A stretch of DNA of 64,000 bases from Sporomusaceae bacterium (GCA_031460455.1 JAVKTQ010000001.1:186001-250000); one strand, 5' to 3'; positions 1 through 9,581 are shown, numbered from the stretch's first letter. Numbers and translations: made by a program. Notes: a model not told the origin generated them from the sequence alone.

Positions 1-1049
1 GCCCCTGCGCCAACAAATGCGTCTTTTGCTTTGTCGACCAAATGCCCCCCGGCATGCGGGAAAGCCTCTACATCAAAGACGACGACTACCGGCTCTCCTT
101 CCTCTACGGCAACTTCATCACCCTCACAAACCTCGCCCCGCGCGACCTCGCCCGCATCCGTCGCCTCCACCTGTCGCCCCTCTACGTCTCCGTCCACGCC
201 ACCGACGGCGAAATCCGCGCCATGCTGCTCGGCAACAAGCGCGCCCAAGACATATTGGGCCGCCTCAAAGACCTCACGGCCGCCGGCATCGAGCTTCACA
301 CCCAGGTCGTGCTCTGCCCCGGCCTCAATGACGGCCCTGTCCTAGAGCGCACCATCGCCGACCTCTACGCCCTCGCCCCCAGCGTCCTCTCCCTCGCCAT
401 CGTGCCCGTCGGCCTAACCCGCCACCGGGAAAAATGTCAGCCCCTGCGCGGCTTCACCCCCGCAGAAGCCACCGGCGTCATCGCTGCCGTCGCCGCCTGG
501 CAGCGCCGCTGCCGGGCCGAAACAGGCGCCTCCTTCGTCTACCTCGCCGACGAATTCTACCTCGCCTGCGGCCAGCCCATCCCCGAATACGACCACTACG
601 ACGGCTTCCCCCAGCTCGAGAACGGCGTCGGCATCGTCCGCTCCTTCCTCGCCGAATGGGATGAGACCGCTGTTACAAGTGAAGGCTACTCCGTTCCACG
701 GCACATCGACGTCGTCTGCGGCGTATCGGCCGCCGCCGTCCTTGCCCCCTTGGCGGCGGGCCTTTCCCTGCCCAACCTCACCGTCAACATCCTCCCTGTC
801 GTCAACGCCTTCTTCGGCCCTGCCGTCACCGTCACCGGCCTCCTCACCGGCGCCGACATCATCGCCGCCCTCAAAGCCGCCGACCGGCCGCAAGGCGGCG
901 TCATCATCCCCGGCGTCGCTCTCAGGAAAGGCGAAAACATCTTCCTCGACGGCCTCACCCCTGAAGACATCGCGCGGGCCAGCGGCCGCCCCGTGCGCAT
1001 CGCCCACTTCGCCGCCGATCTCAAACAGCAGCTTGCTGCCTGGAGGTAA
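1..1049 (+). CDS. DUF512-family radical SAM protein (5'-truncated)
   Basis: The gene enters from the left edge, so the true start is not visible. The first readable residues contain a CxxxCxxC cluster (CANKCVFC), the 4Fe-4S/SAM-binding motif of radical SAM enzymes, followed by FVDQMPPGMR and YRLSFLYGNF, a combination typical of the DUF512 putative Fe-S oxidoreductases of Clostridia and cyanobacteria. In complete homologues an N-terminal PDZ-like domain precedes the cluster; here that part is missing. The substrate of the family is unknown. The stop codon overlaps the GGAGG ribosome-binding site of the next gene (cobO), so the two are probably co-transcribed. Family call firm; reaction unknown. 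Confidence 0.85.
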   Translation, partial: PCANKCVFCFVDQMPPGMRESLYIKDDDYRLSFLYGNFITLTNLAPRDLARIRRLHLSPLYVSVHATDGEIRAMLLGNKRAQDILGRLKDLTAAGIELHTQVVLCPGLNDGPVLERTIADLYALAPSVLSLAIVPVGLTRHREKCQPLRGFTPAEATGVIAAVAAWQRRCRAETGASFVYLADEFYLACGQPIPEYDHYDGFPQLENGVGIVRSFLAEWDETAVTSEGYSVPRHIDVVCGVSAAAVLAPLAAGLSLPNLTVNILPVVNAFFGPAVTVTGLLTGADIIAALKAADRPQGGVIIPGVALRKGENIFLDGLTPEDIARASGRPVRIAHFAADLKQQLAAWR

Positions 1050-1050
1050 C

Positions 1051-1575
1051 ATGAAAGACCTCGGCCTCATCCAAGTGTATACCGGCAACGGCAAAGGAAA
1101 AACTACAGCTAGCCTCGGCCTGGCCTTCCGGGCCTCGGGCCACGGCTTTAAAGTCTGCATGCTCCAGTTCATGAAAGACTGCGCCGAATACGGCGAAGCC
1201 AAAGCCGCCTGTCTGCTGCCCGGCTTCGTCCTCCTCCAGGTCGGTCGCAACGACTTCGTCGACCTCGCCAACCCCGACCCCATCGACATAGAGCTTGCCC
1301 AAAAAGGCTGGGAGCGGGCCAAAGCCGTCATCGACTCCGGCGACTACGACATCGTCATCCTCGACGAAATAAACGTCGCCATGGCCTGCGGCCTCCTCGC
1401 CGCCGACGACGTTGCAGCCTTCCTCACCGCCGCCCGGCGCAGCGTCGAAATCATCCTCACCGGCCGCTACGCGCCGCCGGAAATAATCGCCGTCGCCCAC
1501 CTCGTCACCGACATGCAGGAAGTGAAACACCCCTACCATAGCGGCGTCAAGGCCCGCCAGGGCATAGACTACTGA
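1051..1575 (+). CDS. cobO: Cob(I)alamin adenosyltransferase, CobO/BtuR family
   Basis: A protein of 174 residues that transfers the adenosyl group of ATP to the cobalt of corrinoids in cobalamin synthesis or salvage. The N-terminus carries a P-loop ([10 protein letters not shown], residues about 10-19) and there is a Walker-B-like segment DIVILDEIN near the middle, both characteristic of the CobO/CobA/BtuR family. ATG follows a GGAGG motif that overlaps the stop of the DUF512 gene. Homologues are usually 170-200 residues, so the gene is full length. A second adenosyltransferase of the unrelated PduO type lies near 17 kb; the two may serve synthesis and repair, but that is inference. Confidence 0.93.
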   Translation: MKDLGLIQVYTGNGKGKTTASLGLAFRASGHGFKVCMLQFMKDCAEYGEAKAACLLPGFVLLQVGRNDFVDLANPDPIDIELAQKGWERAKAVIDSGDYDIVILDEINVAMACGLLAADDVAAFLTAARRSVEIILTGRYAPPEIIAVAHLVTDMQEVKHPYHSGVKARQGIDY

Positions 1576-1598
1576 AGCAACGCGAAAAGGTGATGACA

Positions 1599-2927
1599 AT
1601 GAGCAAACCGATCGTAGCCATAGTCGGCCGGCCCAATGTCGGCAAATCCACCCTCTTCAACCGCATCGCCCAGAAGCGCGTCTCCATCGTCGAAGACATC
1701 CCCGGCGTCACCAGGGATCGCATCTACATGGACGCCGAATGGCTCGGCCACGAATTCACCATGATCGACACCGGCGGCATCGAAATCGAATCCGCCGATA
1801 AAATCCTCACCTCCATGCGTCACCAGGCCAAGCTCGCCATCGAAGAATCCGACGCCGTCCTCTTCGTCGTCGACGCCAAGGCCGGGCTGACCGCGGCCGA
1901 CGAAGAAGTCGGCCTCATCCTCAAGAGCGCCCACAAACCCGTCCTGCTCGCCGTCAACAAAGTCGACAGCGCTAAAGACGAAGCCGAAATATACGAATTC
2001 TACAACCTCGGTCTCGGCGAGCCCTATCCCATCTCGGCCGCCAACGCCCTCGGCCTCGGCGACCTCCTCGACCAGGTCATCGCCGTCCTGCCGCGGGAAA
2101 CCGCCGTCGTCGACGAAACCGACACCATCAGGGTCGCCTTCATCGGCCGCCCCAACGTCGGCAAATCCTCCCTCGTCAACGCCCTGCTCGGCGAAGAACG
2201 GGTCATCGTCAGCGACATCCCCGGCACCACCCGCGACGCCATCGACACTCACTACTCCAAAGACGGCACCGACTTCATCCTCATCGACACCGCCGGCATG
2301 CGGCGCAAAGCCAAGATCGACCAGCCCGTCGAACGCTACAGCGTCATCCGCTCCCTCCGGGCCGTCGACCGGGCCGACGTCGTTCTCATGCTCATCGACG
2401 CCGTCGACGGCGTTACCGAACAGGACAAGAAAATCGCCGGCTACGCCCACGATGCCGGCCGCGCCGGTATCATCGTCGTCAACAAATGGGACCTCGTCGA
2501 AAAAGACAGCAAAACCACCCTCCGCTACACCGAAACCATCCGCAGCGAACTGGGCTTCATGCAGTACGCTCCCGTCCTCTTCGTATCCGCCCTCACCAAA
2601 CAGCGCGTCCAGCGGGTCAGCGAACTGGTCAAATTCGTCGCCGACCAGCACGCCATGCGCGTCGCCACCAGCGTACTCAACCAGGTCGTCGAAGACGCCG
2701 TCGCCATCAACCCCCCGCCGTCCGAGCGGGGCCGCAAACTAAAAATCTACTACACCACCCAGCCGGGCGTCAAACCGCCCACCTTCGTCTTCTTCGTCAA
2801 CGACGCCGAAATCATGCACTTCTCCTACCTCCGCTACCTCGAAAACAAACTGCGGGAAGCCTTCGGCTTTGAAGGCACGCCGCTGAAGCTTGTCGTGCGA
2901 GGCCGCAAAGACAAAGAAGAAGAGTAG
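1599..2927 (+). CDS. der: Ribosome biogenesis GTPase Der (EngA)
   Basis: An essential tandem-GTPase that acts in late 50S subunit assembly. It has 442 residues. Two G domains are visible: G1 motif GRPNVGKST at residues 10-18 with DTGG and NKVD, then a second GRPNVGKSS near residue 183 with DTAGM and NKWD; a KH-like domain follows, ending in the usual basic/acidic tail. Three in-frame starts are possible (GTG 1590, ATG 1593, ATG 1599). I chose 1599 because AAAAGG at 1585-1590 is correctly spaced from it and [13 protein letters not shown] matches the usual N-terminus. The stop is followed at once by copy 1 of the dispersed hairpin repeat. Confidence 0.97.
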   Translation: MSKPIVAIVGRPNVGKSTLFNRIAQKRVSIVEDIPGVTRDRIYMDAEWLGHEFTMIDTGGIEIESADKILTSMRHQAKLAIEESDAVLFVVDAKAGLTAADEEVGLILKSAHKPVLLAVNKVDSAKDEAEIYEFYNLGLGEPYPISAANALGLGDLLDQVIAVLPRETAVVDETDTIRVAFIGRPNVGKSSLVNALLGEERVIVSDIPGTTRDAIDTHYSKDGTDFILIDTAGMRRKAKIDQPVERYSVIRSLRAVDRADVVLMLIDAVDGVTEQDKKIAGYAHDAGRAGIIVVNKWDLVEKDSKTTLRYTETIRSELGFMQYAPVLFVSALTKQRVQRVSELVKFVADQHAMRVATSVLNQVVEDAVAINPPPSERGRKLKIYYTTQPGVKPPTFVFFVNDAEIMHFSYLRYLENKLREAFGFEGTPLKLVVRGRKDKEEE

Positions 2928-2928
2928 C

Positions 2929-3046
2929 GGCCGTTGATAAGCGCCCATCTGCGGCGTTAGGTCTGCGGGCGCTTGCTAGCGTACAACCGAGTACGCGTCG
3001 CTGTGCGTCCTCGACCTGCCTTGCATCTGGGCACTTCTGAACGGCC
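2929..3046 (+). repeat. Dispersed hairpin repeat, copy 1
   Basis: About 118 bp beginning one base after the der stop codon. Outer arms GGCCGTT and AACGGCC pair, then AGCGCCC pairs imperfectly with GGGCACT, and the apex is GCGTAC-AACCGA-GTACGC. Conserved marks of the family are CCATCTGCGGCGTT on the left, GCTAGCGTAC in the middle and TTGCATCTGG on the right. Other full copies lie at 4748, 12871, 14579 (inverted), 32384, 48311 and 49506. Confidence 0.85.
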
Positions 3047-3098
3047 TGAGCCAAAACTATTTGTAAGTTTTGCAAGCTTTATTTTGTGGGGTGAGAAA

Positions 3099-3722
3099 AT
3101 GGACTACTTTATCATAATAGCCCTCAGCTACGTCATTGGCTCCATCCCCAACGGCCTTATCGTCGGCAAAACGTTCAAGGGCGTCGACATCCGCCAGTTC
3201 GGCAGCAAAAACATCGGCGCCACCAACGTCTACAGGGTGCTCGGACCATGGCCGGCCTTCTGGGTCCTCATCACCGACATCGCCAAAGGCGTCGCCGGCG
3301 TCTACATCGGCAAAGCCGTCCTCGGCACCCCGCCAGCGGCCCTTCTTGGCGGCATCGCCGCCATCGCCGGCCACAACTGGTCGCTCTTCCTCGGCTTCAA
3401 AGGCGGGCGCGGCGTCGCCACCGCCCTCGGCGTCATCGCCGTCCTCATGCCCAAAGTCACCGCCATCGTCTTCGTCGTCTGGGCGGTCATCGTCTTCCTC
3501 ACCCGCTATGTCTCCCTCGGCTCGATCGTCGCCGCCGCCATCGCCCCGCCCCTCATCTGGTTCTTCGGCGAGCGGACGGAATACCTCTACTTCGGCCTCG
3601 TCGCCGCCGCCTTCGTCATCGTTCGCCACCGCCCCAACATCGAGCGCCTCCTCAAGGGCCAGGAGCTCAAGATCAAAGCCGGCAGCTCGGCGCCGGAAAA
3701 GAAGGACAGCGACAAACCATGA
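3099..3722 (+). CDS. plsY: Glycerol-3-phosphate acyltransferase PlsY
   Basis: An inner-membrane acyltransferase of 207 residues that acylates glycerol-3-phosphate using acyl-phosphate made by PlsX (encoded near 34 kb), the first step of phospholipid synthesis. The sequence is mostly hydrophobic, with about five membrane segments and the family motifs GSIPNG near the start, FGSKNIGATN (about residues 34-43) and GFKGGRGVAT, which form the active-site loops. A GTGGGGTG motif precedes the ATG. It overlaps gpsA by four bases (ATGA), so the two are translationally coupled and feed the same pathway. Full length for the family. Confidence 0.96.
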   Translation: MDYFIIIALSYVIGSIPNGLIVGKTFKGVDIRQFGSKNIGATNVYRVLGPWPAFWVLITDIAKGVAGVYIGKAVLGTPPAALLGGIAAIAGHNWSLFLGFKGGRGVATALGVIAVLMPKVTAIVFVVWAVIVFLTRYVSLGSIVAAAIAPPLIWFFGERTEYLYFGLVAAAFVIVRHRPNIERLLKGQELKIKAGSSAPEKKDSDKP

Positions 3723-4741
3723 AAATAGCCGTAATCGGCGCCGGCGGCTGGGGCACCGCCCTCGCCGCCGTCCTCGGCGAAAACAACCACCAGGTAGCGC
3801 TCTGGGCCCGCAGCCAGGAGGCCGCCGCCGAACTCGCCGCCACCCGGCGCAACCCGCGCTACCTCCCCGACGCCGTCCTCCCGGCCGGCGTCGCCTGCAC
3901 CGCCGACCTGGCCGCCGCCGCAGCAGGCGCGGCCATCGTCATCCTCGCCACTCCGTCCCACGCCGTCCGGGGCGCAGCCGCCGCTCTCGCGCCGCAGCTC
4001 GCCGCCGGCGCCATCGTCGTCAGCGCCGCCAAAGGGCTCGAAGTCGGCACCCTGAAACGCATGACCGAAGTCATCGCCGAAGAGATACCCGCAGCGGCCA
4101 CGCGCCTTGTCGCCCTCTCCGGCCCCAACCACGCCGAAGAAGTAGCCCTCCGCCATCCCACCGCCACCGTCGCCGCCTCGCTCTCCCGCCCGGCCGCCGA
4201 GGCCGTCCAGGAAGCTCTCATGGCGCCCTACTTCCGCGTCTACACCAACCCCGATATCATCGGCGTCGAGCTCGGCGGCGCCCTCAAAAACATCATCGCC
4301 CTCGGCGCCGGCATCGGCGACGGTCTGGGTTTCGGCGACAACGCCAAAGCCGCTCTCATGACCCGCGGCCTTGCCGAAATAACCCGCCTCGGCGTCGCCA
4401 TGGGCGCCCGGCCGCTCACCTTCGCCGGCTTGGCAGGCATCGGCGACCTCATCGTAACCTGCACCAGCCGCCACAGCCGCAACCGCCGCGCCGGCCTCGC
4501 CCTCTCCGCCGGCAAAACGGTGGGGGAGATAGAAGGGGAGAGCGGCATGGTCGTCGAAGGCATCCGTTCCGCCCTTGCCGCCCATCAACTCGCCGGTCAC
4601 CTGGGGGTCGATATGCCCATCACCGCCGAGATCCACCGCGTCCTTTACGAGGGAGCCGACCCGCGCCAAGCGGTTGCGCGGCTGATGGGGAGGGGGAAAA
4701 CCCATGAACTCGAAGAAGTCGCCCCCAGTTGGGACGCTTAG
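3719..4741 (+). CDS. gpsA: NAD(P)-dependent glycerol-3-phosphate dehydrogenase
   Basis: This cytoplasmic enzyme of 340 residues reduces dihydroxyacetone phosphate to sn-glycerol-3-phosphate, the substrate of PlsY encoded just upstream. The Rossmann motif GAGGWG is at residues 7-12; LSGPNHAEE and GALKNIIALGAGIGDGL carry the catalytic and substrate-binding residues. ATG overlaps the plsY stop (ATGA), which fixes the start. Hairpin repeat copy 2 and then a strong rho-independent terminator follow. Length is normal. Confidence 0.96.
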   Translation: MKIAVIGAGGWGTALAAVLGENNHQVALWARSQEAAAELAATRRNPRYLPDAVLPAGVACTADLAAAAAGAAIVILATPSHAVRGAAAALAPQLAAGAIVVSAAKGLEVGTLKRMTEVIAEEIPAAATRLVALSGPNHAEEVALRHPTATVAASLSRPAAEAVQEALMAPYFRVYTNPDIIGVELGGALKNIIALGAGIGDGLGFGDNAKAALMTRGLAEITRLGVAMGARPLTFAGLAGIGDLIVTCTSRHSRNRRAGLALSAGKTVGEIEGESGMVVEGIRSALAAHQLAGHLGVDMPITAEIHRVLYEGADPRQAVARLMGRGKTHELEEVAPSWDA

Positions 4742-4747
4742 ACTTTT

Positions 4748-4872
4748 GCAGACATTGATAAGCCCCCATCTGCGGCGTTGCTCCTCAGAACGCTTGCTTG
4801 CGTACATTCCGAGTACGCGGCGCGGCGCGCTCTTCCGGTGCGCCTTGCATCTGGGGGCTTCTGAACGTCTGC
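4748..4872 (+). repeat. Dispersed hairpin repeat, copy 2
   Basis: Begins seven bases after the gpsA stop. The outer arms are GCAGAC and GTCTGC, different from copy 1 but still complementary; the next stem is AGCCCCC/GGGGGCT; the apex is CGTAC-ATTCCGA-GTACG. The internal marks CCATCTGCGGCGTTG and GCGCCTTGCATCTGG are kept. Confidence 0.85.
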
Positions 4873-4910
4873 TCGCCGGTTAAAGAAAAAAAAGTATAAA
4901 TAGGACGAGA

Positions 4911-4939
4911 AGAGTATGGTAGTTACCATACTCTTTTTT
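4911..4939 (+). terminator. Rho-independent terminator after gpsA
   Basis: A perfect 11-bp stem, AGAGTATGGTA and TACCATACTCT with a 2-nt loop, is followed by a T run. A-rich sequence on the 5' side makes it potentially bidirectional. Confidence 0.9.
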
Positions 4940-4947
4940 GTGTTTCG

Positions 4948-4975
4948 TCATATTCTTATTGGCATGTCATATATT
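4948..4975 (+). promoter_or_regulatory. Sigma-E-type promoter for spoIVA
   Basis: TCATATT (4948-4954), a 13-bp spacer and CATATATT (4968-4975) match the mother-cell sigma-E consensus (kmATATT, N13-15, CATACAnT). It lies about 145 bp upstream of spoIVA, a sigma-E gene in Bacillus. Confidence 0.6.
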
Positions 4976-5119
4976 TGTAATGATTAATCGGGCAATTCCC
5001 AGTAAGGACCTGAAGCTTCTGCGGCCCGTCGCGGAAGACGTTTTTCGGGGAGGGGTGACAGGCCAACGGAGCAAACTGTGCTCATACATACGAACATAGG
5101 GGGAGGGAAACGAAGACAA

Positions 5120-6598
5120 ATGGAAAAGTTTGACCTGTTCCGGGACATTGCCGAGCGGACCGGCGGCGATATATACGTCGGGGTCGTCGGCCCCGTGCGC
5201 ACCGGCAAATCCACCTTCATCAAGCGGTTCATGGAGACGATGGTGTTGCCGAACATCACCGATCCTTACGACAAAGAGCGGGCCAAGGACGAACTGCCCC
5301 AGTCCGCCGCCGGCAAAACAATCATGACCACCGAGCCCAAGTTCATCCCCAACGAAGCGGTCGAAATCGTCGTCAAAGAAAACGTCAAAGTCCGCGTCAG
5401 GGTCGTAGACTGCGTCGGCTACACCGTCGACGGCGCCCTCGGCTACGAGGAAGAGGACGGCCCCCGCATGGTCCTCACCCCCTGGGACGACCAGGAGATA
5501 CCCTTCCAGCAAGCCGCTGAGATCGGCACCCGCAAAGTGATCGCCGACCATTCCACCATCGGCCTCGTCGTCACCACCGACGGCACCGTCACCGACTTGC
5601 CGCGCGAAAATTACATCGCCGCCGAGGAGCGGGTCATCGCCGAACTAAAAGAACTGCAGAAACCGTTCCTCATCATCCTCAACACCGGTCAGCCGACCGC
5701 CAAAGAAACCAGGGAGCTCGTCGCCAAGCTCGAAAACAAATACGACGTCCCCGTCATCCCCGCCGACTGCCTCCAGCTCACCACCGACGACGTATACGCC
5801 ATCCTCCAGGAAGTCCTGTACGAATTCCCCGTCAAGGAAGTCAACATCACCCTGCCGCGCTGGGTCGAAGAACTCGAAGCCGACCACTGGCTGCGGCAGA
5901 AGTTCGACGGCGCCGTCCACGACATCGTCCAGTACGTGCGCCGCCTGCGCGACATCGACCGGGCCATCGACGACCTCTCTGGCTACGACTTTGTCGCCGA
6001 CGTCATCCTCCACGACATGGACCTCGGCAGCGGCATAGCCGTCATCGAGATGACCGCCCGCAGCGAACTCTTCTACCAAGTCCTCGAAGAACTCACCGGC
6101 TTCACCGTCAGCGGCGAGCACCACGTCCTCCGTCTCATGCGCGATCTGGCCGTCGCCAAGCGCGAGCACGACAAAATCGCTTCCGCCCTGGAGCAGGTCC
6201 GTCAGACCGGCTACGGCATCGTTCCGCCCCAGGTCGACGAGATGGTCCTCGAAGAGCCCGAAATCATCCGCACCGGCAACCGTTTCGGCGTGCGCCTCAA
6301 GGCATCCGCGCCCTCGCTCCACATCATCAGGACCGACGTCCAGGCCGAAATCTCGCCCATCATCGGCACCGAAAAACAGAGTGAAGAACTCATCCACTAC
6401 CTGCTGCGCGAATTCGAAGGCGAACCGGAAAAACTGTGGCGCACCAACCTGTTCGGCAAATCCCTCAACTCCCTCGTGCGCGAAGGCATCCAGAACAAGC
6501 TCAACACAATGCCCGAAAACGCCCAGATCAAACTGCGCGAAACGCTCCAGAAAGTGGTCAACGAAGGCAGCGGCGGCTTGATCTGCATAATCTTTTGA
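5120..6598 (+). CDS. spoIVA: Stage IV sporulation protein A
   Basis: An ATPase that polymerises on the outer forespore surface and forms the basement layer of the spore coat. The protein has 492 residues, the same length as the Bacillus protein. Walker A GPVRTGKS spans residues 24-31, with the ATP-binding lysine at position 30 as in B. subtilis. The C-terminus ends in a hydrophobic GGLICIIF, the conserved anchoring tail. ATG 5120 is preceded by GGGGGAGGG. A sigma-E-type promoter lies upstream and a terminator downstream, so the gene is monocistronic. Strong evidence that the organism makes endospores. Confidence 0.97.
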   Translation: MEKFDLFRDIAERTGGDIYVGVVGPVRTGKSTFIKRFMETMVLPNITDPYDKERAKDELPQSAAGKTIMTTEPKFIPNEAVEIVVKENVKVRVRVVDCVGYTVDGALGYEEEDGPRMVLTPWDDQEIPFQQAAEIGTRKVIADHSTIGLVVTTDGTVTDLPRENYIAAEERVIAELKELQKPFLIILNTGQPTAKETRELVAKLENKYDVPVIPADCLQLTTDDVYAILQEVLYEFPVKEVNITLPRWVEELEADHWLRQKFDGAVHDIVQYVRRLRDIDRAIDDLSGYDFVADVILHDMDLGSGIAVIEMTARSELFYQVLEELTGFTVSGEHHVLRLMRDLAVAKREHDKIASALEQVRQTGYGIVPPQVDEMVLEEPEIIRTGNRFGVRLKASAPSLHIIRTDVQAEISPIIGTEKQSEELIHYLLREFEGEPEKLWRTNLFGKSLNSLVREGIQNKLNTMPENAQIKLRETLQKVVNEGSGGLICIIF

Positions 6599-6639
6599 GC
6601 ATAACGGGTCAATTACTTGTCAGACCCGCGATTTATCGG

Positions 6640-6667
6640 CGGCCGTCAACGGCCGGCCTTTTTTTTG
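6640..6667 (+). terminator. Terminator after spoIVA
   Basis: Stem CGGCCG (6640-6645), loop TCAA, CGGCCG (6650-6655), then GCC and a run of eight T. Confidence 0.85.
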
Positions 6668-6679
6668 CCCTTTATCCCC

Positions 6680-6708
6680 TTGTCTTGGTAGTAACCTAAT
6701 GTTATAAT
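6680..6708 (+). promoter_or_regulatory. Sigma-A promoter of the ACT regulator-hom-thrB operon
   Basis: TTGTCT (6680-6685), 17-bp spacer, TATAAT (6703-6708). It lies about 55 bp upstream of the start of the ACT-domain gene. Confidence 0.7.
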
Positions 6709-6762
6709 GTCTACGATACGGGGATAATTATCCTTTTGTGCAATACTAAAGGAGGGAAAAAA

Positions 6763-7209
6763 ATGTCCGGCCTTAAGTCGACATTTTACTTGGTGCGGGA
6801 AGAAATCCTGCCCGAAGCGATCAAGAAGACCATCAAAGTCAAAGAGCTCTTAAAACGCGGCGAAGCCCGCACTATCAACGAAGCTGTGGAAAAGACGGAG
6901 CTCAGCCGCAGCGCTTATTATAAATACAAAGACTACGTCTTCCCCTTTTACGAAGCCAGCAAGGAAAAAATCGTCACCCTTGCTCTGCTTTTAGAACACA
7001 AACCCGGCGTCCTGTCCCGCGTCCTCAACACCATTGCCAACGAACGGGGCAGCGTCCTTACAATCAACCAGGGCATCCCCCTCCAGGGCGTAGCCAACGC
7101 CACCATCTCCATCGAAACCGTCGAACTGGCCATCGACCTTGAGGCCCTCCTCGACAAACTCAGGATGGTAGACGGCGTCAAGCGCCTGGAAGTGCTGGGA
7201 CAAGCTTAA
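6763..7209 (+). CDS. pheB: ACT domain-containing protein, PheB/UPF0735 family
   Basis: A small protein of 148 residues with a basic helix-turn-helix-like N-terminal half (TINEAVEKTELSRSAYYKYK) and a C-terminal ACT domain (about residues 70-145) of the kind that binds amino acids. Family members stand upstream of hom/thrB in many Firmicutes and are presumed regulators of aromatic or threonine-pathway genes; the direct function is not proven. AAAGGAGGG precedes the ATG. It is first in an apparent operon with hom and thrB, 18 bp from hom. Confidence 0.85.
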   Translation: MSGLKSTFYLVREEILPEAIKKTIKVKELLKRGEARTINEAVEKTELSRSAYYKYKDYVFPFYEASKEKIVTLALLLEHKPGVLSRVLNTIANERGSVLTINQGIPLQGVANATISIETVELAIDLEALLDKLRMVDGVKRLEVLGQA

Positions 7210-7227
7210 CAATAGGAGATGACCTCA

Positions 7228-8526
7228 ATGAATGCCAATTCGCACAAGGATACGATCAATGTAGGCATGCTCGGACTAGGCACCGTCGGCACCGGCGTAG
7301 CCAAGATCCTCGACGCCAACGCCCACAACATCGCCCAGAAAGTCGGTTCGCCCGTCGTCCTCAAAAAAGTTCTCGTCCGCGACGCTGCCAAACCTCGGCA
7401 GATCAAACTTGCCGGCCTCACCACCGACCCGGCCGCCGTCATTGACGACCCCGACATCGACATCGTCGTCGAAGTCATGGGTGGCGAGGAACCGGCCAAG
7501 GATTACATTATCCGCGCCCTCCGGGCCGGCAAACACGTCGTCACCGCCAACAAAGACGTAGTGGCCAGACACGGCCGCGACCTCTTCGCCGCAGCCGAGG
7601 AAAACAACGTCGACCTGCTCTTCGAAGCCAGCGTCGGCGGCGGCATCCCCATCATCCGGCCGCTCAAGCAGTGCCTGGCTGGCAACCGCATCAGGCAGGT
7701 CATGGGCATCGTTAACGGCACCACCAACTACATGCTCACAAAAATGACCGTCGACAAGAGCGACTATAACGCCGTCCTCGCCGAAGCCCAGCAAAAAGGC
7801 TACGCCGAGGCCGACCCCACCGCCGACGTCGGCGGCTTCGACGCCGCCCGCAAAATCGCCATCCTCGCCTCCATCGCCTTCGGCACCCGCGTCACCTTGG
7901 ACGATGTCTACGTTGAAGGCATCACCGGCATCACCCCCCAGGACATCGAATACGCCGGCGAATTCGGCTATGTAATCAAGCTGCTGGCCATCGCCGGCGA
8001 AACCGAATGCGGCGTCGACGTCCGCGTCCACCCCGCCTTCATCGCCAAAACCCACCCGCTGGCCTCTGTCAACGACGTCTTCAACGCCATCTTCGTCAAA
8101 GGCGACGCCGTCGGCGAAACCATGTTCTATGGCCGGGGAGCGGGGGAGATGCCCACCGCCAGCGCCGTCGTCGCCGACATAATCGACGTCGCCCGCGACA
8201 TCAAGCATGGTGTCGCCAGCCGCGTCCTCTGCACCTGTTTCGACAGCAAACCCATCTGTCCCATCGCCCAGACCGAAGCGCCCTACTACATCCGCCTGCT
8301 CGTCGAGGACAAACCCGGCGTACTTGCGGCTATCGCCGGCGCCTTCGGCTGCCAGCACGTCAGCCTCAACTCCGTAGTTCAGAAACGCAAGGTGGGAGAC
8401 TGGGCGGAAATCGTCCTCATCACCTATCGCGTATCCGACGCCAACATGCGCCTCGCCCTCAGCACCCTCGGCGGCATGCCGGTCGTCAACAAAATCAGCA
8501 GCGTCATCAGAGTGGTCGAGGAATAA
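7228..8526 (+). CDS. hom: Homoserine dehydrogenase
   Basis: NAD(P)H-dependent reduction of aspartate semialdehyde to homoserine, the branch point to threonine and methionine. It has 432 residues. A Rossmann motif GLGTVGTG lies near residue 16, the signature region NGTTNYMLTKM and the catalytic-site segment EADPTADVGGFDA are present, and a C-terminal ACT domain (LLVEDKPGVLAAIAG) suggests feedback control. ATG 7219 is in frame, but AGGAG (7214-7218) touches it; the ATG at 7228 is correctly spaced and is preferred. Confidence 0.95.
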   Translation: MNANSHKDTINVGMLGLGTVGTGVAKILDANAHNIAQKVGSPVVLKKVLVRDAAKPRQIKLAGLTTDPAAVIDDPDIDIVVEVMGGEEPAKDYIIRALRAGKHVVTANKDVVARHGRDLFAAAEENNVDLLFEASVGGGIPIIRPLKQCLAGNRIRQVMGIVNGTTNYMLTKMTVDKSDYNAVLAEAQQKGYAEADPTADVGGFDAARKIAILASIAFGTRVTLDDVYVEGITGITPQDIEYAGEFGYVIKLLAIAGETECGVDVRVHPAFIAKTHPLASVNDVFNAIFVKGDAVGETMFYGRGAGEMPTASAVVADIIDVARDIKHGVASRVLCTCFDSKPICPIAQTEAPYYIRLLVEDKPGVLAAIAGAFGCQHVSLNSVVQKRKVGDWAEIVLITYRVSDANMRLALSTLGGMPVVNKISSVIRVVEE

Positions 8527-8549
8527 CGGCCACCCCTCATGGAGGATAT

Positions 8550-9467
8550 ATGGAATCGACAATCACGGTACGCGTGCCGGGAACGACAGCCAACTGCGGT
8601 CCCGGCTTTGATACGGTAGGCATCGCCTGCACCATCTACAACGACATGACCCTCACCCTCAGCGAACAGCCGGGCTTTACCCTCGCCGTCACCGGCGAAG
8701 GCGCCGGCGCCATCCCAGCCAACGAGCGCAACATCGCCTACATGGCCGTCAGCGCCGTTCTGAAGAAAGTCGGCGTCACCAGCCCGGGTATAAGCATAAC
8801 AATGCACAACAACATCCCGCTGGCCCGTGGCCTCGGTTCGAGCGCCGCCGCCATCGTCGGCGGCCTGGTCGCCGCCAACGCCGCCACCGGCGGCAAACTC
8901 GGCAACGACGAACTGCTAGCCATGGCCACCGTACTCGAAGGCCACCCCGACAACGTCGCCCCGGCCATCTTAGGCGGCATCACCGTCAGCTTCACCGCCG
9001 GCGGCGTCCCGCAAACCCTCCGTTTCAACCCGCCCGAGCCGCTCAGGCTCGTCGTCGCCGTACCCGATTTCGGCCTCTCCACTAAAGCGGCCCGCCAGGT
9101 CTTGCCGAAAGCCGTCCCCTACGCCGACGCCGTCTTCAACGTCAGCCGCGCCGCTCTCCTTATCGGCGCCCTCTGCCAGGGCAAACTCGACTTCCTGCGC
9201 AGCGCCCTGGAAGACCGTCTGCACCAGCCCTACCGCGCCAAACTCATCCCCGGCATGGACGAAGTCCTCGCCGCCGCTGTCGAAAACGGCGCCCTCGGCG
9301 CAGCCCTCAGCGGCGCCGGCCCCTGCCTTATCGCTTTTGCCCGCCGCGAAGCCGCCGGCGCCATCGGCGGCGCCATGGTCGCCGCCTTTGCCCGCCACGG
9401 CGTGAAAGCCAAATCCCTCGACTTAGACATCGACGGCGACGGCGCAAAGATAATTATGGTGCCTTGA
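8550..9467 (+). CDS. thrB: Homoserine kinase
   Basis: Phosphorylates homoserine on the way to threonine. The protein has 305 residues and belongs to the GHMP kinase family: the N-terminal VPGTTANCGPGFDTVG motif and the ATP-binding PLARGLGSSAAAIVGG glycine-rich loop (about residues 90-105) are clear, as is the C-terminal GALSGAGPC. The start is ATG 8550 after GGAGGATAT. It closes the pheB-hom-thrB operon; thrC is not in the window. Its stop overlaps the -35 box of the tRNA-Pro promoter. Confidence 0.95.
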   Translation: MESTITVRVPGTTANCGPGFDTVGIACTIYNDMTLTLSEQPGFTLAVTGEGAGAIPANERNIAYMAVSAVLKKVGVTSPGISITMHNNIPLARGLGSSAAAIVGGLVAANAATGGKLGNDELLAMATVLEGHPDNVAPAILGGITVSFTAGGVPQTLRFNPPEPLRLVVAVPDFGLSTKAARQVLPKAVPYADAVFNVSRAALLIGALCQGKLDFLRSALEDRLHQPYRAKLIPGMDEVLAAAVENGALGAALSGAGPCLIAFARREAAGAIGGAMVAAFARHGVKAKSLDLDIDGDGAKIIMVP

Positions 9468-9492
9468 CAGCGCCCCGAAAAAAGGGTACAAT
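9464..9492 (+). promoter_or_regulatory. Sigma-A promoter of tRNA-Pro(GGG)
   Basis: TTGACA (9464-9469), 17-bp spacer, TACAAT (9487-9492), 12 bp upstream of the mature tRNA. The -35 box overlaps the thrB stop codon. Confidence 0.8.
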
Positions 9493-9504
9493 AGGTTTTG
9501 TCGT

Positions 9505-9581
<77 letters not shown>

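Noticed and set aside
2929-3046. Repeat copies as insertion sequences
   Set aside because: Copies are ~120 bp, contain no open frame, and show no target-site duplications; they are hairpin elements.
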